64,000 nucleotides of DNA from Isoetes taiwanensis. Taxonomy: Eukaryota > Streptophyta > Lycopodiopsida > Isoetales > Isoetaceae. The notes beneath the pieces were generated by a model. That model was not told where the DNA came from and searched no databases. It was given only the letters and a program-made list of their open reading frames with translations. The stretch spans positions 23,946,942-24,010,941 of the forward strand of contig JAJEKV010000002.1 of assembly GCA_021234155.1 (NCBI GenBank). The letters run 5' to 3'. Position numbers and translations under genes: made by a program. This document shows, piece by piece, positions 11,465 through 21,548 of the stretch (positions are counted from its first letter, which is position 1; the number at the start of each line of letters is the position of its first letter).

Positions 11465-13377
11465 CTTGTAACTGGTGCAACAGAAGGCGCTATCGATACA
11501 AGTGATGAACAGAAAATTTATCACTCCTCCCAACAAATACCACAGCAAGCAAAAGGAAAATAGACAAAGACAAGGCTACAGATCCAAGCTGTGCTACAGT
11601 GCAAGGCTTTCACTTCTTAACTTAGAACTCAGGAACGGAAATGCCGCATCTGTATAAGCCAAAAAAATACCAGTGTTGGTGATGAATGCCAACTCAAGTT
11701 TAGCGATGCCAAGAGCTACAGCATAGCCAAAGACACGGCAAGCAAAAGGGAAATAGACGCAGAAGCTAAATCCATCGAAAAAGAAAAAGGCAGAAGGAAG
11801 CAATCCATCTGCATAAGCAGTCAAACAGAATTAGAAGGCATGTGCACCAATGCCAACTCCTTGCATCCCCTAAAAGATAGGACCTAATGCTCAGGCAAAA
11901 CCTGCGTACATGAAGAATACCCCTTATGTTTCATATATTGGGATATACAAATATCTATAAAAACCTTGCAAAATCATATGTAACAAATATATGATTCTTT
12001 ATTTCTGACACATCAATCAATCATCCAATATAAATGGAAGCCATCTAACAAGTTGTGGATGCCTATGCAAGGCATTGAGTTATGGCAAAGGGGCCCTAAG
12101 AGCAAAATACTTCTCCCTGCAGGTGATCCAAAACCAATTCCACCTTTCAAAAATGTCAAAGAATTTAGCCAACTTGTGAAGGGCATCTGGACTACATAAC
12201 ACACTGGGAGGATGTTCCAGAGGGAAGGCACACATCAACACCTAAGCAAAATCACATAGAGTCCCAAATCAATTATTGGGGAAAAGTTGTGAGGGCCCCT
12301 AGCCTGGATCTTGAGGCAATTACCTATGTTGGAAATGATGGTCTGGACCTCCAAGTCACTGGTGGGCAGTGACTACACCCAAAGCATCCTTTGAGCAGCT
12401 AGTTGATATGGTAGCATTGAGGTTTTGAGAAGCAGAAGGAAATTGTTTCAAGAAGAATGGTTAAAGTTTAGCAATTTGGAGAAAGGGTCACTCTTTCAGT
12501 AAGAATAGCGAGAAGGTGTTGGATAGATGTAGGTCTCCTTTTTTTCTTTTCTTTTCCTGGAAATAGAGGGACTATGTCGGATAAAAATTCAATACGTGGA
12601 TAGGCTAGGAAATAGACAAATCGAAATGGTGCAGATACAACATATAAAGAGTGGATAATATGTCTTCTTTTTTCGTATGAAATATAGGTGAATCAACAAC
12701 TTTGGTCACGTTCTAAGCAAGATATGTAACAAAACAATATGTTTTTTTTTACTTTGGATGGAATAACAAAAAACTACTTCACTTTGTAAGCAAGGCAATT
12801 CTGCAGACAAACAAACAGTAAGATCATAATGCACTTTTAATGCAACAACTATACTTGCATTAATTGGCTCTCCCAATTTATCAATTAGATCATGGAAATT
12901 CTCAAAATACAACCAGATGATGTTCTTAAAACAGCAAGATCTCTCCCTTACAATGAACAATTAGACATAATTTCCGAACTCAAATAGATAATACCAGCTC
13001 CATTTTCCCTATGAGGAAGGAAAAGAAAGTACTCAAGGACGAAATTCTCAGTCTTTGGCGACAACAGCTCCTCAAGAAAACTCTGGGGTCTGCCTGCAGT
13101 GTGGTGTGTCCATTCTTGCTCCTCTTTCCCTTCTTTAAAGCTCCACCAATTCATTGGCCTCTATGCCATTGGCAGATTTGGCATCCATTATAAGTCTGTT
13201 GCAGATCATGCCGAATCCCCATGTATCCAAATGATTCTTCCTGTTCTTTTTCCTCCAGCTCGAATCTTCCTATATGGTTCTTTGCCATATGGGTTTAGAT
13301 CAAGAAAGTGAAAACGAAAATGGAATGTTGGCAAAAAATGGGATATGGATGGTGCAAAAACAAATTGTAGTTCAGAA
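11357..13377. repeat. Segmental duplication, copy 1 (paired with 48834-50874)
   Basis: About 2 kb starting in the DUF7869 tail recurs in the same orientation at 48834-50874, with high identity by eye and small indels. No intact gene was recognised. Both copies keep a hydrophobic minus-strand open stretch (about 11594-11824 here) that I cannot assign. At the right end the copies diverge sharply after a shared CAGAAG. This copy continues toward the Copia insertion at 13605; the other meets the E3 element at 50906. Confidence 0.8.
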
Positions 13378-13604
13378 GAGGGCTTTATTTCTTTCTTTTA
13401 ATTTGCACTCTCTTTCCTTTACTTCATTTCTTGACATCTACGCATCTTGGTTTTTATGGCAATGGCTAGGTGGTGACAAAAAAAGTGGCCTTCCATTCTA
13501 TGGGTAGTGATTAGTGGCAAATGAAGTGGCATTGGGTTTTATGGGACACTGGACAGAAGGTGGCAGAGAAGTAGAATGTGTATACATATAATGGGTGAAA
13601 AGGA

Positions 13605-14255
13605 TGATGATTTTTATTGCACTACAAGCTTTAACTTTCAAGAAGATTGTCACAGCAATTCATTCAACTTCAATTTATTCTAAGGTCATTCAACATAATA
13701 TCTTTCAATGGTCATTAAACCACATAGTCAATAGACCATTGAATACAATTAGAATCAGCTCAATCTATTCATTCAATTCCAGCATCGTTCCCCCTGTGTA
13801 TAGTCGCAACCTCCCAATTCTGGCGCTTGCAAGAGGAGCCAAGATGTGGTCACTCATCCCCTTGTCTTATAGTCACCCAGCTGCAGCTTTCCAATCTCAA
13901 TTCGTCCACTTGTCCAATTGTGCATCTCCTCTATCTAGAAGGTTTATCAACTTGCCTAAAAATTCGGAGTAGATAGACTTGCTGTCCTTAAATTTCGGCC
14001 CTACTTTGACTAGTCAACCAAAACCCTAAGTGGCGGGCAGGGGGTGTCTGATGATTTCTAGCGAGCCTAGCAACACCCGGGTACCACTAGCCCGCCACCT
14101 TTGACTTTTACCTTAAAAGTTGACCTACTGCATCGCCACTGCTTCTCATAGGTCAGCACTTTATATGACTCATGCACATTCTAATCTACTGCCACTGCTT
14201 CTCATAGATTAGATATGGCAAAAATATAATATCACATGACAACTGTATTTTAACA
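13605..14255 (-). repeat. Copia 3' LTR
   Basis: 651 bp, begins TG and ends CA on the plus strand. It differs from the partner at 18719-19346 mainly by a 13-nt segment near 13640 and a few small indels. On the sense (minus) strand it is immediately preceded by a polypurine tract at 14256-14266. Confidence 0.95.
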
Positions 14256-14266
14256 TTCCCCCTTCA
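14256..14266 (-). other. Copia polypurine tract
   Basis: The minus strand reads GAAGGGGGAA directly against the 3' LTR. In LTR elements this purine run primes plus-strand DNA synthesis. Confidence 0.85.
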
Positions 14267-16738
14267 TGTGATATTATTTTGCATTGTAACAATGCCCTTA
14301 TTCTTGAAATCTTGAAATCTGGCGGGGCCTTTGTAAGAATATCGCCATTTGATCTCTTTGTCTTTGACATAAGTTAGATGTACTTGGTTTTTCTTCACCA
14401 TATCTCTAATAAAATGTACTTCTAATTCAATATGTTTTGATCTTTCATGTAGAACTGGGTTTTTTGTCATGGCAATGCAGCTGGTATTGTCACAATATAT
14501 AACTGTTGGTCCTGTTTGTGTAAAATCTAACTCTTTCATAAGTCTTCTTTCCCAAACTAACTCCTTTGTCACCAATGATGCTGAGTTATATTCAGCCTCA
14601 GCACTAGAAAGTGCAATGCTAGATTGCTTTTTGCATTTCCATGCAATTGGAGCTCCACCTAACAATACAACATATCCTGAAGTGGATTTCCGTTTGTCGG
14701 TCTCACCTTGGTCGGCATCACAATAGGCTTGCAATTGCAAGTTAGTATTATTGAATAATATGCCAAATTGTACTGTACCTTTCAAATACTTCAAAATCCT
14801 TTTGGCTGCATTCCAATGTGCTTTCCCAGGATTGTTATTGTATCTGCTAAGTATATTGACTGCAAATGCAATATCCGGTCGAGTACAGTTGGCTACATAT
14901 GACAGACATCCAATCAAACTCCTATAGGGTACCCTTTCCATTTGTATACTTTCCTTTTCAGTTCTTGGACACATTTCACTAGATATTTTGTGACCAGGTA
15001 CCATGGGGTTGGCTGCCACATTGCAATTTTCCATATGAAATCTCTTCAACATATTTTGGATGTGACCTTGCTGACTTAAGACAAGTATTTTCTGATCCCT
15101 GTTTCTGTATACATCAATCCCAAGAAATCTCTTTAATTCACCCAGATCAGTCATCTGGAATCTTCTCTTTAGAATTTCTTTACAATGGTTTAATACTCTA
15201 TTGCTTTTAGCCACCATAATATTGTCATCAACATACAATGCAATGATACACCATTCATCTCCCAGATTAAATCTATATAGATTCCCATCACCATTAAGTT
15301 TTTTGAAACCTTGTTCTAACAAATATCCATCCATGCATTTGTACCATTCTCTAGGAGACTGTTTGAGGCCATACACTGCTCTATTTAGTTTCCAAACTTT
15401 CCCTTTTTCTTCATCAAAGCCAGCTGCAGGTTTCAGATAAATTTCTTCTTCCAATTTGGCATTTAAAAATGCTGTGCTCACATCCATGTGATGTATTTCA
15501 AAACTACATGCATTAGCAATGGCCAGAAGCATTCTTAAACTGTTTATCTTGACTAAAGGTGAAAAAGTTTCATCAAAGTCTTCACCCTTTTTCTGTGTAA
15601 ACCCTTGTGCAACAAGCCTGGCTTTAAATTTCTTTGTTTTTCCATCTACTCCAGGTTTTATTCGATATATCCACTTATTTCCAACTATATTTTTGTCCAA
15701 GGGCATATCTACTACAGTGTATGTACCTGTTCTTTTAAAAGCCTTCATTTCTTCTTCCATTGCATGTCTCCAGTGTTTTGCATTAATATCACTTATGGCT
15801 TCATTATAACTTTGAGGTACTTTATCAGATTCAAGTACTAGTATGTCAAATACTGTATGAATCTCACCTTCAATTGGCTTTAATCTTTTGCTTTTTCCCA
15901 CCTCAGTTCTGCCATGCAGTTCCACATCATGTTTGGCTTCATCTGCTAATATTTGAGCTTCTGTCCTCTTTGCTTTCCTTTTGGGTTTGTCTGGCTTAAT
16001 AACTTCTTCCTCTTCCATTTCAATGCTTTGATTCATCCTAGGTTCAATTTCTGGCTCTGGGGCTATTTCAGACTCATTATCAGAGTCACTCATATCCATC
16101 TGATCTTTAATTCTCTCCTCCTTCTCATTTAGGTTTTGTTTTATTTCTGTCAACTCTTTCAACTCTTCTTCTTTTTTGCATTCAGACATATCTTCTGAAT
16201 TTATCTTAGGAATCTTCCTATAGAATTCTTTCTCATTGAAAACAACATCTCTACTAATTATGATTTTCCTTCTTGCAGGATCATATAATCTGAAAGCCTT
16301 AGAATTTGAGTCATACCCTACGAGATATGCTATGTAGGCTCTATCATCCAATTTTTTTCTTAACTCTTCTGGAACATGCACAAAACACAAACATCCATAA
16401 GCTTTTAAATTTTCATAGGTTGGACACTTACCTGTCCACAGCATATCTGGTATGGCTCCTTTTATGCTTGAAGATGGCAGCAGATTTTGTACATACACTG
16501 TTGTTTTAATAGCTTCATCCCAGAGAAAATTCGGAAGTCCTGAATATTTTAGCATGGATCTTACAGCATCAAGCAATGTCCTGTTCTTCCTTTCTGCAAC
16601 TCCATTTTGTTGTGGTGAATACCTACACGTTAGTTGTCTCTTAATTCCTCTATTTGCACAAAAAGCTCTAAACTCATCTGACACATATTCACCTCCTCTA
16701 TCAGATCTTATACATTTTATCTTCCTTCCTGTTTCCAC
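14264..16738 (-). CDS. Copia polyprotein: integrase catalytic core, reverse transcriptase, RNase H
   Basis: This 824-codon open frame holds the second and third integrase acidic blocks (SDRGGEY and GVAERKNRT), then RT with AFLNAKLEEEIY and the catalytic ALYVDDNIM, then RNase H with TSGYVV, SSAEAEY and the HIELEVHFIRD block. The order is typical of Ty1/Copia. RT catalytic YVDD is intact. The C-terminus leaves the expected frame: a +1 reading of the last about 100 bases gives the family-typical GDILTKAPPDF, so a single-base slip is likely near 14340. The first listed residue lies inside integrase rather than at a natural start; the N-terminal part continues in another frame at 16717-17106. Confidence 0.9.
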   Translation of the reverse strand: METGRKIKCIRSDRGGEYVSDEFRAFCANRGIKRQLTCRYSPQQNGVAERKNRTLLDAVRSMLKYSGLPNFLWDEAIKTTVYVQNLLPSSSIKGAIPDMLWTGKCPTYENLKAYGCLCFVHVPEELRKKLDDRAYIAYLVGYDSNSKAFRLYDPARRKIIISRDVVFNEKEFYRKIPKINSEDMSECKKEEELKELTEIKQNLNEKEERIKDQMDMSDSDNESEIAPEPEIEPRMNQSIEMEEEEVIKPDKPKRKAKRTEAQILADEAKHDVELHGRTEVGKSKRLKPIEGEIHTVFDILVLESDKVPQSYNEAISDINAKHWRHAMEEEMKAFKRTGTYTVVDMPLDKNIVGNKWIYRIKPGVDGKTKKFKARLVAQGFTQKKGEDFDETFSPLVKINSLRMLLAIANACSFEIHHMDVSTAFLNAKLEEEIYLKPAAGFDEEKGKVWKLNRAVYGLKQSPREWYKCMDGYLLEQGFKKLNGDGNLYRFNLGDEWCIIALYVDDNIMVAKSNRVLNHCKEILKRRFQMTDLGELKRFLGIDVYRNRDQKILVLSQQGHIQNMLKRFHMENCNVAANPMVPGHKISSEMCPRTEKESIQMERVPYRSLIGCLSYVANCTRPDIAFAVNILSRYNNNPGKAHWNAAKRILKYLKGTVQFGILFNNTNLQLQAYCDADQGETDKRKSTSGYVVLLGGAPIAWKCKKQSSIALSSAEAEYNSASLVTKELVWERRLMKELDFTQTGPTVIYCDNTSCIAMTKNPVLHERSKHIELEVHFIRDMVKKNQVHLTYVKDKEIKWRYSYKGPARFQDFKNKGIVTMQNNIT

Positions 16739-17106
16739 CTCTGATTCAAGGAGAACAATTTCAAGGCATCAAATGCTTGATCCTTTGTTTTCAATAAATA
16801 GCATTTAGTTCTTCTGCTAAAATCATCTATGAAGCTCATAAAATATTTGTGTCCACTCAAACTTGTAATATTTATTGGACCACATAAATCTGTGTGTATT
16901 AAGTCCAAAATACCCTTTGCCCTTTTATTTGACTTTTTGAATGGTAGTCTTGATTGCTTCCCTAATTGACAACCACCACACATAAATTTTCCTTTCTTTG
17001 GTTTATTAGAGATTAGCCCCTTCTTTCCAAGTGCTTCTATAATGGTAGAATTTGTATGGCAAAGTCCGTTATGCCCAGTTTGGAGGATCTGGATATTCAA
17101 CAACAT
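16717..17106 (-). CDS. Copia GAG-pre-integrase zinc region and integrase N-terminal core
   Basis: The frame shows the HT...CGGCQLGKQ zinc-binding pattern of the GAG-pre-integrase domain, then HTDLCGPI, which contains the first Asp of the integrase catalytic triad, then FIDDFSR. One expected His near the N-terminus appears as Cys in GLCHTNST. It overlaps the downstream polyprotein frame by 22 nt in a different frame, so one frameshift separates two parts of the original integrase. Confidence 0.85.
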   Translation of the reverse strand: MLLNIQILQTGHNGLCHTNSTIIEALGKKGLISNKPKKGKFMCGGCQLGKQSRLPFKKSNKRAKGILDLIHTDLCGPINITSLSGHKYFMSFIDDFSRRTKCYLLKTKDQAFDALKLFSLNQRWKQEGR

Positions 17107-17207
17107 TTATTTCAGGAAGATGCTTAATATCAAGTCCAAATAGATTCCCAACACGTTTTCCAATAAACTTCAATTCACCATCAAAAAACACTTTACATTG
17201 AAGTTGC

Positions 17208-17460
17208 TCAAACAATACTTTGTATCCCAAATCTACCAGTTGACAAAGCGGATATAAGATTTCTCACTAGGCTAGGCACACACAAAACTTCTCTCAATTT
17301 GACACTTTTTCCATTCAAATCAAACAGTTCTAACAAGAGCAACAATACTTTGTATCCCAAATCTACCAGTTGACAAACAGATATAAGATTTCTCACTAGG
17401 CTAGGCACACACAAAACTTCTCTCAATTTGACACTTTTTCCATTCAAATCAAAGCGGTTC
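17208..17460 (-). repeat. 129-bp tandem duplication in the Copia protease/pre-integrase region
   Basis: The block coding for LREVLCVPSLVRNLIS occurs twice back to back (about 17212-17340 and 17341-17460). The copies differ mainly where one has AACAG and the other AAGCGG, and this occurs once in each direction. The AAGCGG variants shift the reading frame. Either a recent tandem duplication inside the element or an assembly artefact would explain this. Confidence 0.7.
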
Positions 17461-17685
17461 TAACACTCCGAGAATCTTCTATTTCCTTAATGCCTCCATC
17501 TCCAAGTTGGACATGTCCTTCTTTCTTTCCTTGGGTCTTTAAGCAAATGCAGATCACACATCACACTTTTCTCTGCTCCTGAATCTATTACAACAAACTT
17601 GTTATTATCCTTTCTTGAAGGCAACGAAATATTACAAGTCAAATGTTTTCTTACCTCCACAGTATCATCTTCTGATTCACCTTCA

Positions 17686-18682
17686 CTACTGGCTTATTTT
17701 TCTACTACATTGATGCTTGCACCACCTCGAAGCTTCCCCTTCCTCTACTACCCCGCCACCTCTGTTTCCACCAGATCTTCCTCTTCCCCTTCCCTTTTTA
17801 GGACTTGGACAGTCTGAGGCAAAATGACCTTTGCCCTCACAATTAAAGCATCTAAATTCTTTTACACTACTATTTGAACATTCACTCCTCAAATGACCAT
17901 ATTGATTACAAGAATAGCAGGGTCCTAGTTTTTTCCTTTTGAAATTTAACAAAACTCCCTTTTTTGGACTTGCCTCAGTATATAACACTTCCGGTTGAAT
18001 GTTCATCTTCCTCCGGCTCCCTCTAGTGCGCTTTCGAACTCGTACGAATCATCGATAGCATGTTCTTTGGATGTAGCTACATTCTGGCGAGTTGCCCGGT
18101 GATGATTATGAGACACGACCAGACCTTGCCAATGCCAATATCCGGTATTGGTCATTTAATATATTCCAGCTCCCTCAAGATGCGCAATAACAGAATCAAA
18201 TCTTTCTAGGAAGTCGGTTAAATTATCTTTTTGGACAACTTCATCTTTCTTAGCTCCTTTTTTCAACATGTCTATTTGTGAAGAGCTTTTTGTTCATAAT
18301 GCTTTATGAGATAATCCCACATCTCCTTGACTTCATGCCTCAAGTTTTAACTTTAAAGGCGGTTCCTACTTTACACATGATTATGGCTTGAGCTTCCATA
18401 ATCTTTGCATCATCACCGCACTTGGAGGACTTCCCCTTTACCGGTTGCACCTTCATTTGCAGAGTCACCATCGGTTTTAGTGCTTGAGCTTGCAGCAGGA
18501 CTAGATACTCCTAAGCTAGATGCCCCTGCACTTACAGTATGTGTGGAGCTGCCCTCAAATAGATACCATAACTTCTCAAATTCTAGTACAGCTCTAATAC
18601 CTTCCTTCCAAATTTGGAATCCTCCATCTCCTTTAAACACTTCAATAGAGTTCAATAGATTTGCCCCGAATCTGGTTGTCAT
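17686..18682 (-). pseudogene. Copia gag with two CCHC zinc knuckles, frameshifted
   Basis: Sense ATG at 18682-18680 starts MTTRFGANLLNSIEVFKGD, a Copia gag N-terminus. The frame holds to about 18413, then breaks. At 18006-17686 it shows two zinc knuckles, CYSCNQYGHLRSEC and CFNCEGKGHFASDC, followed by a Gly/Arg-rich stretch. Gag would coat the RNA genome in virus-like particles. The 400 bp between the two parts contain several frame changes, so this copy cannot make full gag as written. Confidence 0.85.
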
Positions 18683-18705
18683 TATCACAGGACAGGAACT
18701 AGTTA

Positions 18706-18717
18706 GCTCTGATACCA
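18706..18717 (-). other. Copia primer binding site (initiator Met tRNA type)
   Basis: The minus strand reads TGGTATCAGAGC one base after the 5' LTR, the standard plant complement to the 3' end of initiator methionine tRNA. Confidence 0.95.
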
Positions 18718-18718
18718 A

Positions 18719-19346
18719 TGATGATTTTTATTGCACTACAAGCTTTAACTTTCAAGCAATTCATTCAACTTCAATTTATTCTAAGGTCATTCAACATAAT
18801 ATCTTTCAATGGTCATTAAACCACATAGTCAATAAACCATTGAATACAATTAGAATCAGCTCAATCTATTCATTCAATTCCAGCATCGTTCCCCCTGTGT
18901 ATAGTCGCAACCTCCCAATTCTGGCGCTTGCAAGAGGAGCCAAGATGTGGTCACTCATCCCCTTGTCTTATAGTCACCCAGCTGCAGCTTTCCAATCTCA
19001 ATTCGTCCACTTGTCCAATTGTGCATCTCCTCTATCTAGAAGGTTTATCAACTTGCCTAAAAATTCGGAGTAGATAGACTTGCTGTCCTTAAATTTCGGC
19101 CCTACTTTGACTAGTCAACCAAAACCCTAAGTGGCGGGCAGGGGGTGTCTGATGATTTCTAGCGAGCCTAGCAACACCCGGGTACCACTAGCCCGCCACC
19201 TTTGACTTTTACCTTAAAAGTTGACCTACTGCCACTGCTTCTCATAGGTCAGCACTTTATATGAGTCATTTCTAATCTACTGCCACTACTTCTCATAGAT
19301 TAGATATGGCAAAAATATAATATCACATGACAACTGTATTTTAACA
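18719..19346 (-). repeat. Copia 5' LTR
   Basis: 628 bp, partner of 13605-14255. It ends TTTTAACA, followed by the AAGGA target duplication. Confidence 0.95.
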
Positions 19347-19351
19347 AAGGA

Positions 19352-20362
19352 GCAATGGGGTAGTGGTTGTGAAAAGGATACCAAAGTGGAAGTGAATGCT
19401 GATTGAACTTTGTACGAGTCTTCATTAATCCAGAGAACATGAACTTTGAACCAATCTTTAATGACTTAAATCGATGATCCAGTCCATATGGCATGCTGAG
19501 GTGGTACTCTGTAGCCCATAACTTACTCCGCTCACAATTATTCGTTCAACAAAATTGCCCATTTGATCTTTATGCCTGCAACATTTTCTGCAAGCATAGT
19601 TGTTGTGCTCAAATGCATTAACATGCTAGAAGCAAGGAGATGCTATGGTGATGGAGTGTGACAGAGAAATGCACGAACAAATGCAAGTGGGGGTGGTTAT
19701 AATTATGCAAAAATGAGAAATGCCCTAATGAAATGCAATGAAGTTGTTGGCACCAAAAAGGTGGCCAACATTTTGCCCCAAAGGAAGGGTTGCTCCCCTT
19801 AGTCTAAGGCCAATAGGATTTTAGCTGACTGCCATTCACCAGGTTGGGCAAAAAGATGCCATCCAAGGTTTTGAGAGTGTAGCTATGGTGTCCTAATACA
19901 TGTCAACTCTATAGGTCCATCCCAACAAGACACAAACTTCTTCTTAACCTTCTCTCGCACCTTACTCTACTTGAGTACAAGGTACCCTAATTTGAAATAG
20001 ATTGTGGGACCATGCTTCTTTCGAAAGTGAACTTGGTCCATATTCTTCTTCAGCTAAATAGCCAAATGTGCATGGTATCTATGTTCATCAAGCTGCTCCA
20101 ACTCGTCCAGTCTGTCTTGGACATCTGCAACATGCCCCAGCTCTTGCGCAAAAGCAATTCTTAATGAAGGGACCCCCATCTCGTAAGGTAAAACTGCTTC
20201 ATGGCCATAAAACAACTGAAATGGAGTATACCCTGTTGCGCCTTTCTCATGTGTCCTGTACGCCTAAAGGGCAACCTATAAATGTGCATGCCAATTATTA
20301 CCATGCTCAAAAATCATCTAGTGATGATGCTTATCAGTTGCTTGTTGGCACTTTCTGCCTGT
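19352..20362 (-). pseudogene. Old Ty3-type element H0: integrase C-terminal part
   Basis: Minus-strand translation of about 20362-19740 reads an integrase C-terminus with several stops: NKQLISII at the junction, then RLDELEQLDEHRYHAHLAI, HFRKKHGPTIYFKLGYLVLK and a KKKFVSCWDGP block. The protein is continuous with the integrase core at 37500-38054 when E1 and its TCCTGT-edge duplication are removed: the joint recreates the conserved YYPQGNEQAES motif. This shows E1 inserted into H0. The H0 copy is dead. Bases 19352-19740 carry no clear coding signal. Confidence 0.8.
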
Positions 20363-21020
20363 TGATATGGTTTAAGGTTAATATCTAGTAATGAGCTCGG
20401 CGGAGTGGCCAAGGGCAAAATCATATAGAGTTAGTATATATTATGACTGGGAACAAAAGGCAAAGGCAAAGGCAGGCCAAAGAAGGCTAAAGTCGCAGAG
20501 ACTTCTATAAATAGAACCTAAATCTCAATTGGCAATATCGCCGCAACCAGAGTTCCAATTGAGGCAACATTTACTTCATTGGAACCGTCTCAGAGTTTAG
20601 TTTCTGAATTGGAGTAACATTCCCATAACTCGTCCGAATAAGAGAGTTATGGTCGGAAGAGTGATAGGGGGTCAAGAAAGACTGCTCTACTCATTCACTC
20701 TTGAATCTGATTCCTAAAAAGCCATTACCTTTTTCCTAGAGCTTTTTTTGTTCTTGTTTAATACCCTGTTACTATCCTAGAATCTTACTCTTGGTGTATC
20801 GTATTGAGGACTGCTAGCTCGATGAAGGAGCTACAAGAGGAAACTAATTGTCAGATATGCCTCACTGTTATTTATATTCCAGCCTAATATTGCTAGCTGA
20901 GTGGTTCGGTTGGTGGAGAGCTTTGGGCTAAAGGCCTGGTTTTGAGAATCTCTAATGTTTTAGTGTTCATTTACTAGATGTTTGATCTTTTAATTACTAG
21001 CTAACTTTTGGTTCGTAATA
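20363..21020 (+). repeat. E1 5' LTR
   Basis: 658 bp. Compared with the right LTR it has about 196 extra bases (near 20760-20975). The right LTR joins at CTTGTTTGATC, consistent with a deletion there between short GTTT repeats. It contains a TTCTATAAATAGAACC sequence (about 20500-20516), a plausible TATA box. Confidence 0.9.
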
Positions 21021-21022
21021 AG

Positions 21023-21034
21023 TGGTATTAGAGC
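21023..21034 (+). other. E1 primer binding site
   Basis: TGGTATTAGAGC lies two bases after the LTR, one mismatch from the initiator Met-tRNA primer site. Confidence 0.85.
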
Positions 21035-21548
21035 ACGGTTCTGATTTCTCTTGGAGCCTGTGTGTGTTTTTATTTGACCAAATTTAGTTTAGCTATTCTA
21101 TTAGAAGCAGTTTAATATTTCTATAAGCAAAGTTACGAAGTTTAATTCTAAGGAATCAAGAATAAGCCTCAGAAAAAAGGCATTATATCTTTAAAACCCT
21201 AGCCAGTCTCTTGCTGTAGAATCCTTCGTCTTTGAAACCCTAACGCTGCCCTTACAGTTTTATGAAATTTGATGCCTTTAGGGTATTCTTGAAGAAAATC
21301 ATGATGCCTTTAGAATGTATTTAAAACCATTATTTTTGAATTAAAGGATCGTGCCATGGTCTCTCCCGAGGTTGTGATTGATTAAATCTGCATAAGTATC
21401 TGTATTTTATTTGAGCCATTACTTACTTTGAAATAAACTGTTTCAAGCCTTAGAACTTCCTATAATGTTTATTTGGGATGTTGAAAGAAAAATCATCTAA
21501 GGCTATGTTAGCAAAGAACCATACCATTTGGTTTAGTTTGCAGGTTCT

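Larger units (their letters stand above)
13605..19346 (-). mobile_element. Ty1/Copia LTR retrotransposon, near-complete, with target duplication AAGGA
   Basis: The element is bounded by LTRs (13605-14255 and 18719-19346) and a perfect 5-bp target duplication AAGGA at 13600-13604 and 19347-19351. The minus-strand sense order is 5' LTR, PBS, gag, protease, integrase, RT, RNase H, polypurine tract, 3' LTR. Integrase lies before RT, which defines Copia. The LTRs are nearly identical apart from a few small indels, so insertion is recent. Gag and the protease region carry frameshifts, while the 824-residue integrase-RT-RNase H frame is open. It sits in the same ancestral locus as the old Ty3 relic H0. 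Confidence 0.95.

Noticed and set aside
11594-11824. A hydrophobic 76-codon minus-strand frame conserved in both duplication copies, a possible membrane protein
   Set aside because: The frame starts differ and downstream residues diverge by frameshift between copies; conservation is explained by recent duplication of non-coding DNA.
18706-18717. tRNA gene suggested by TGGTATCAGAGC sequences
   Set aside because: They are 12-base primer binding sites adjacent to LTRs; no cloverleaf surrounds them.
18405-19073. A 222-codon plus-strand frame in the Copia 5' LTR
   Set aside because: It covers LTR and antisense gag, repeats in the other LTR, and is antisense to the element; no protein conservation is expected.
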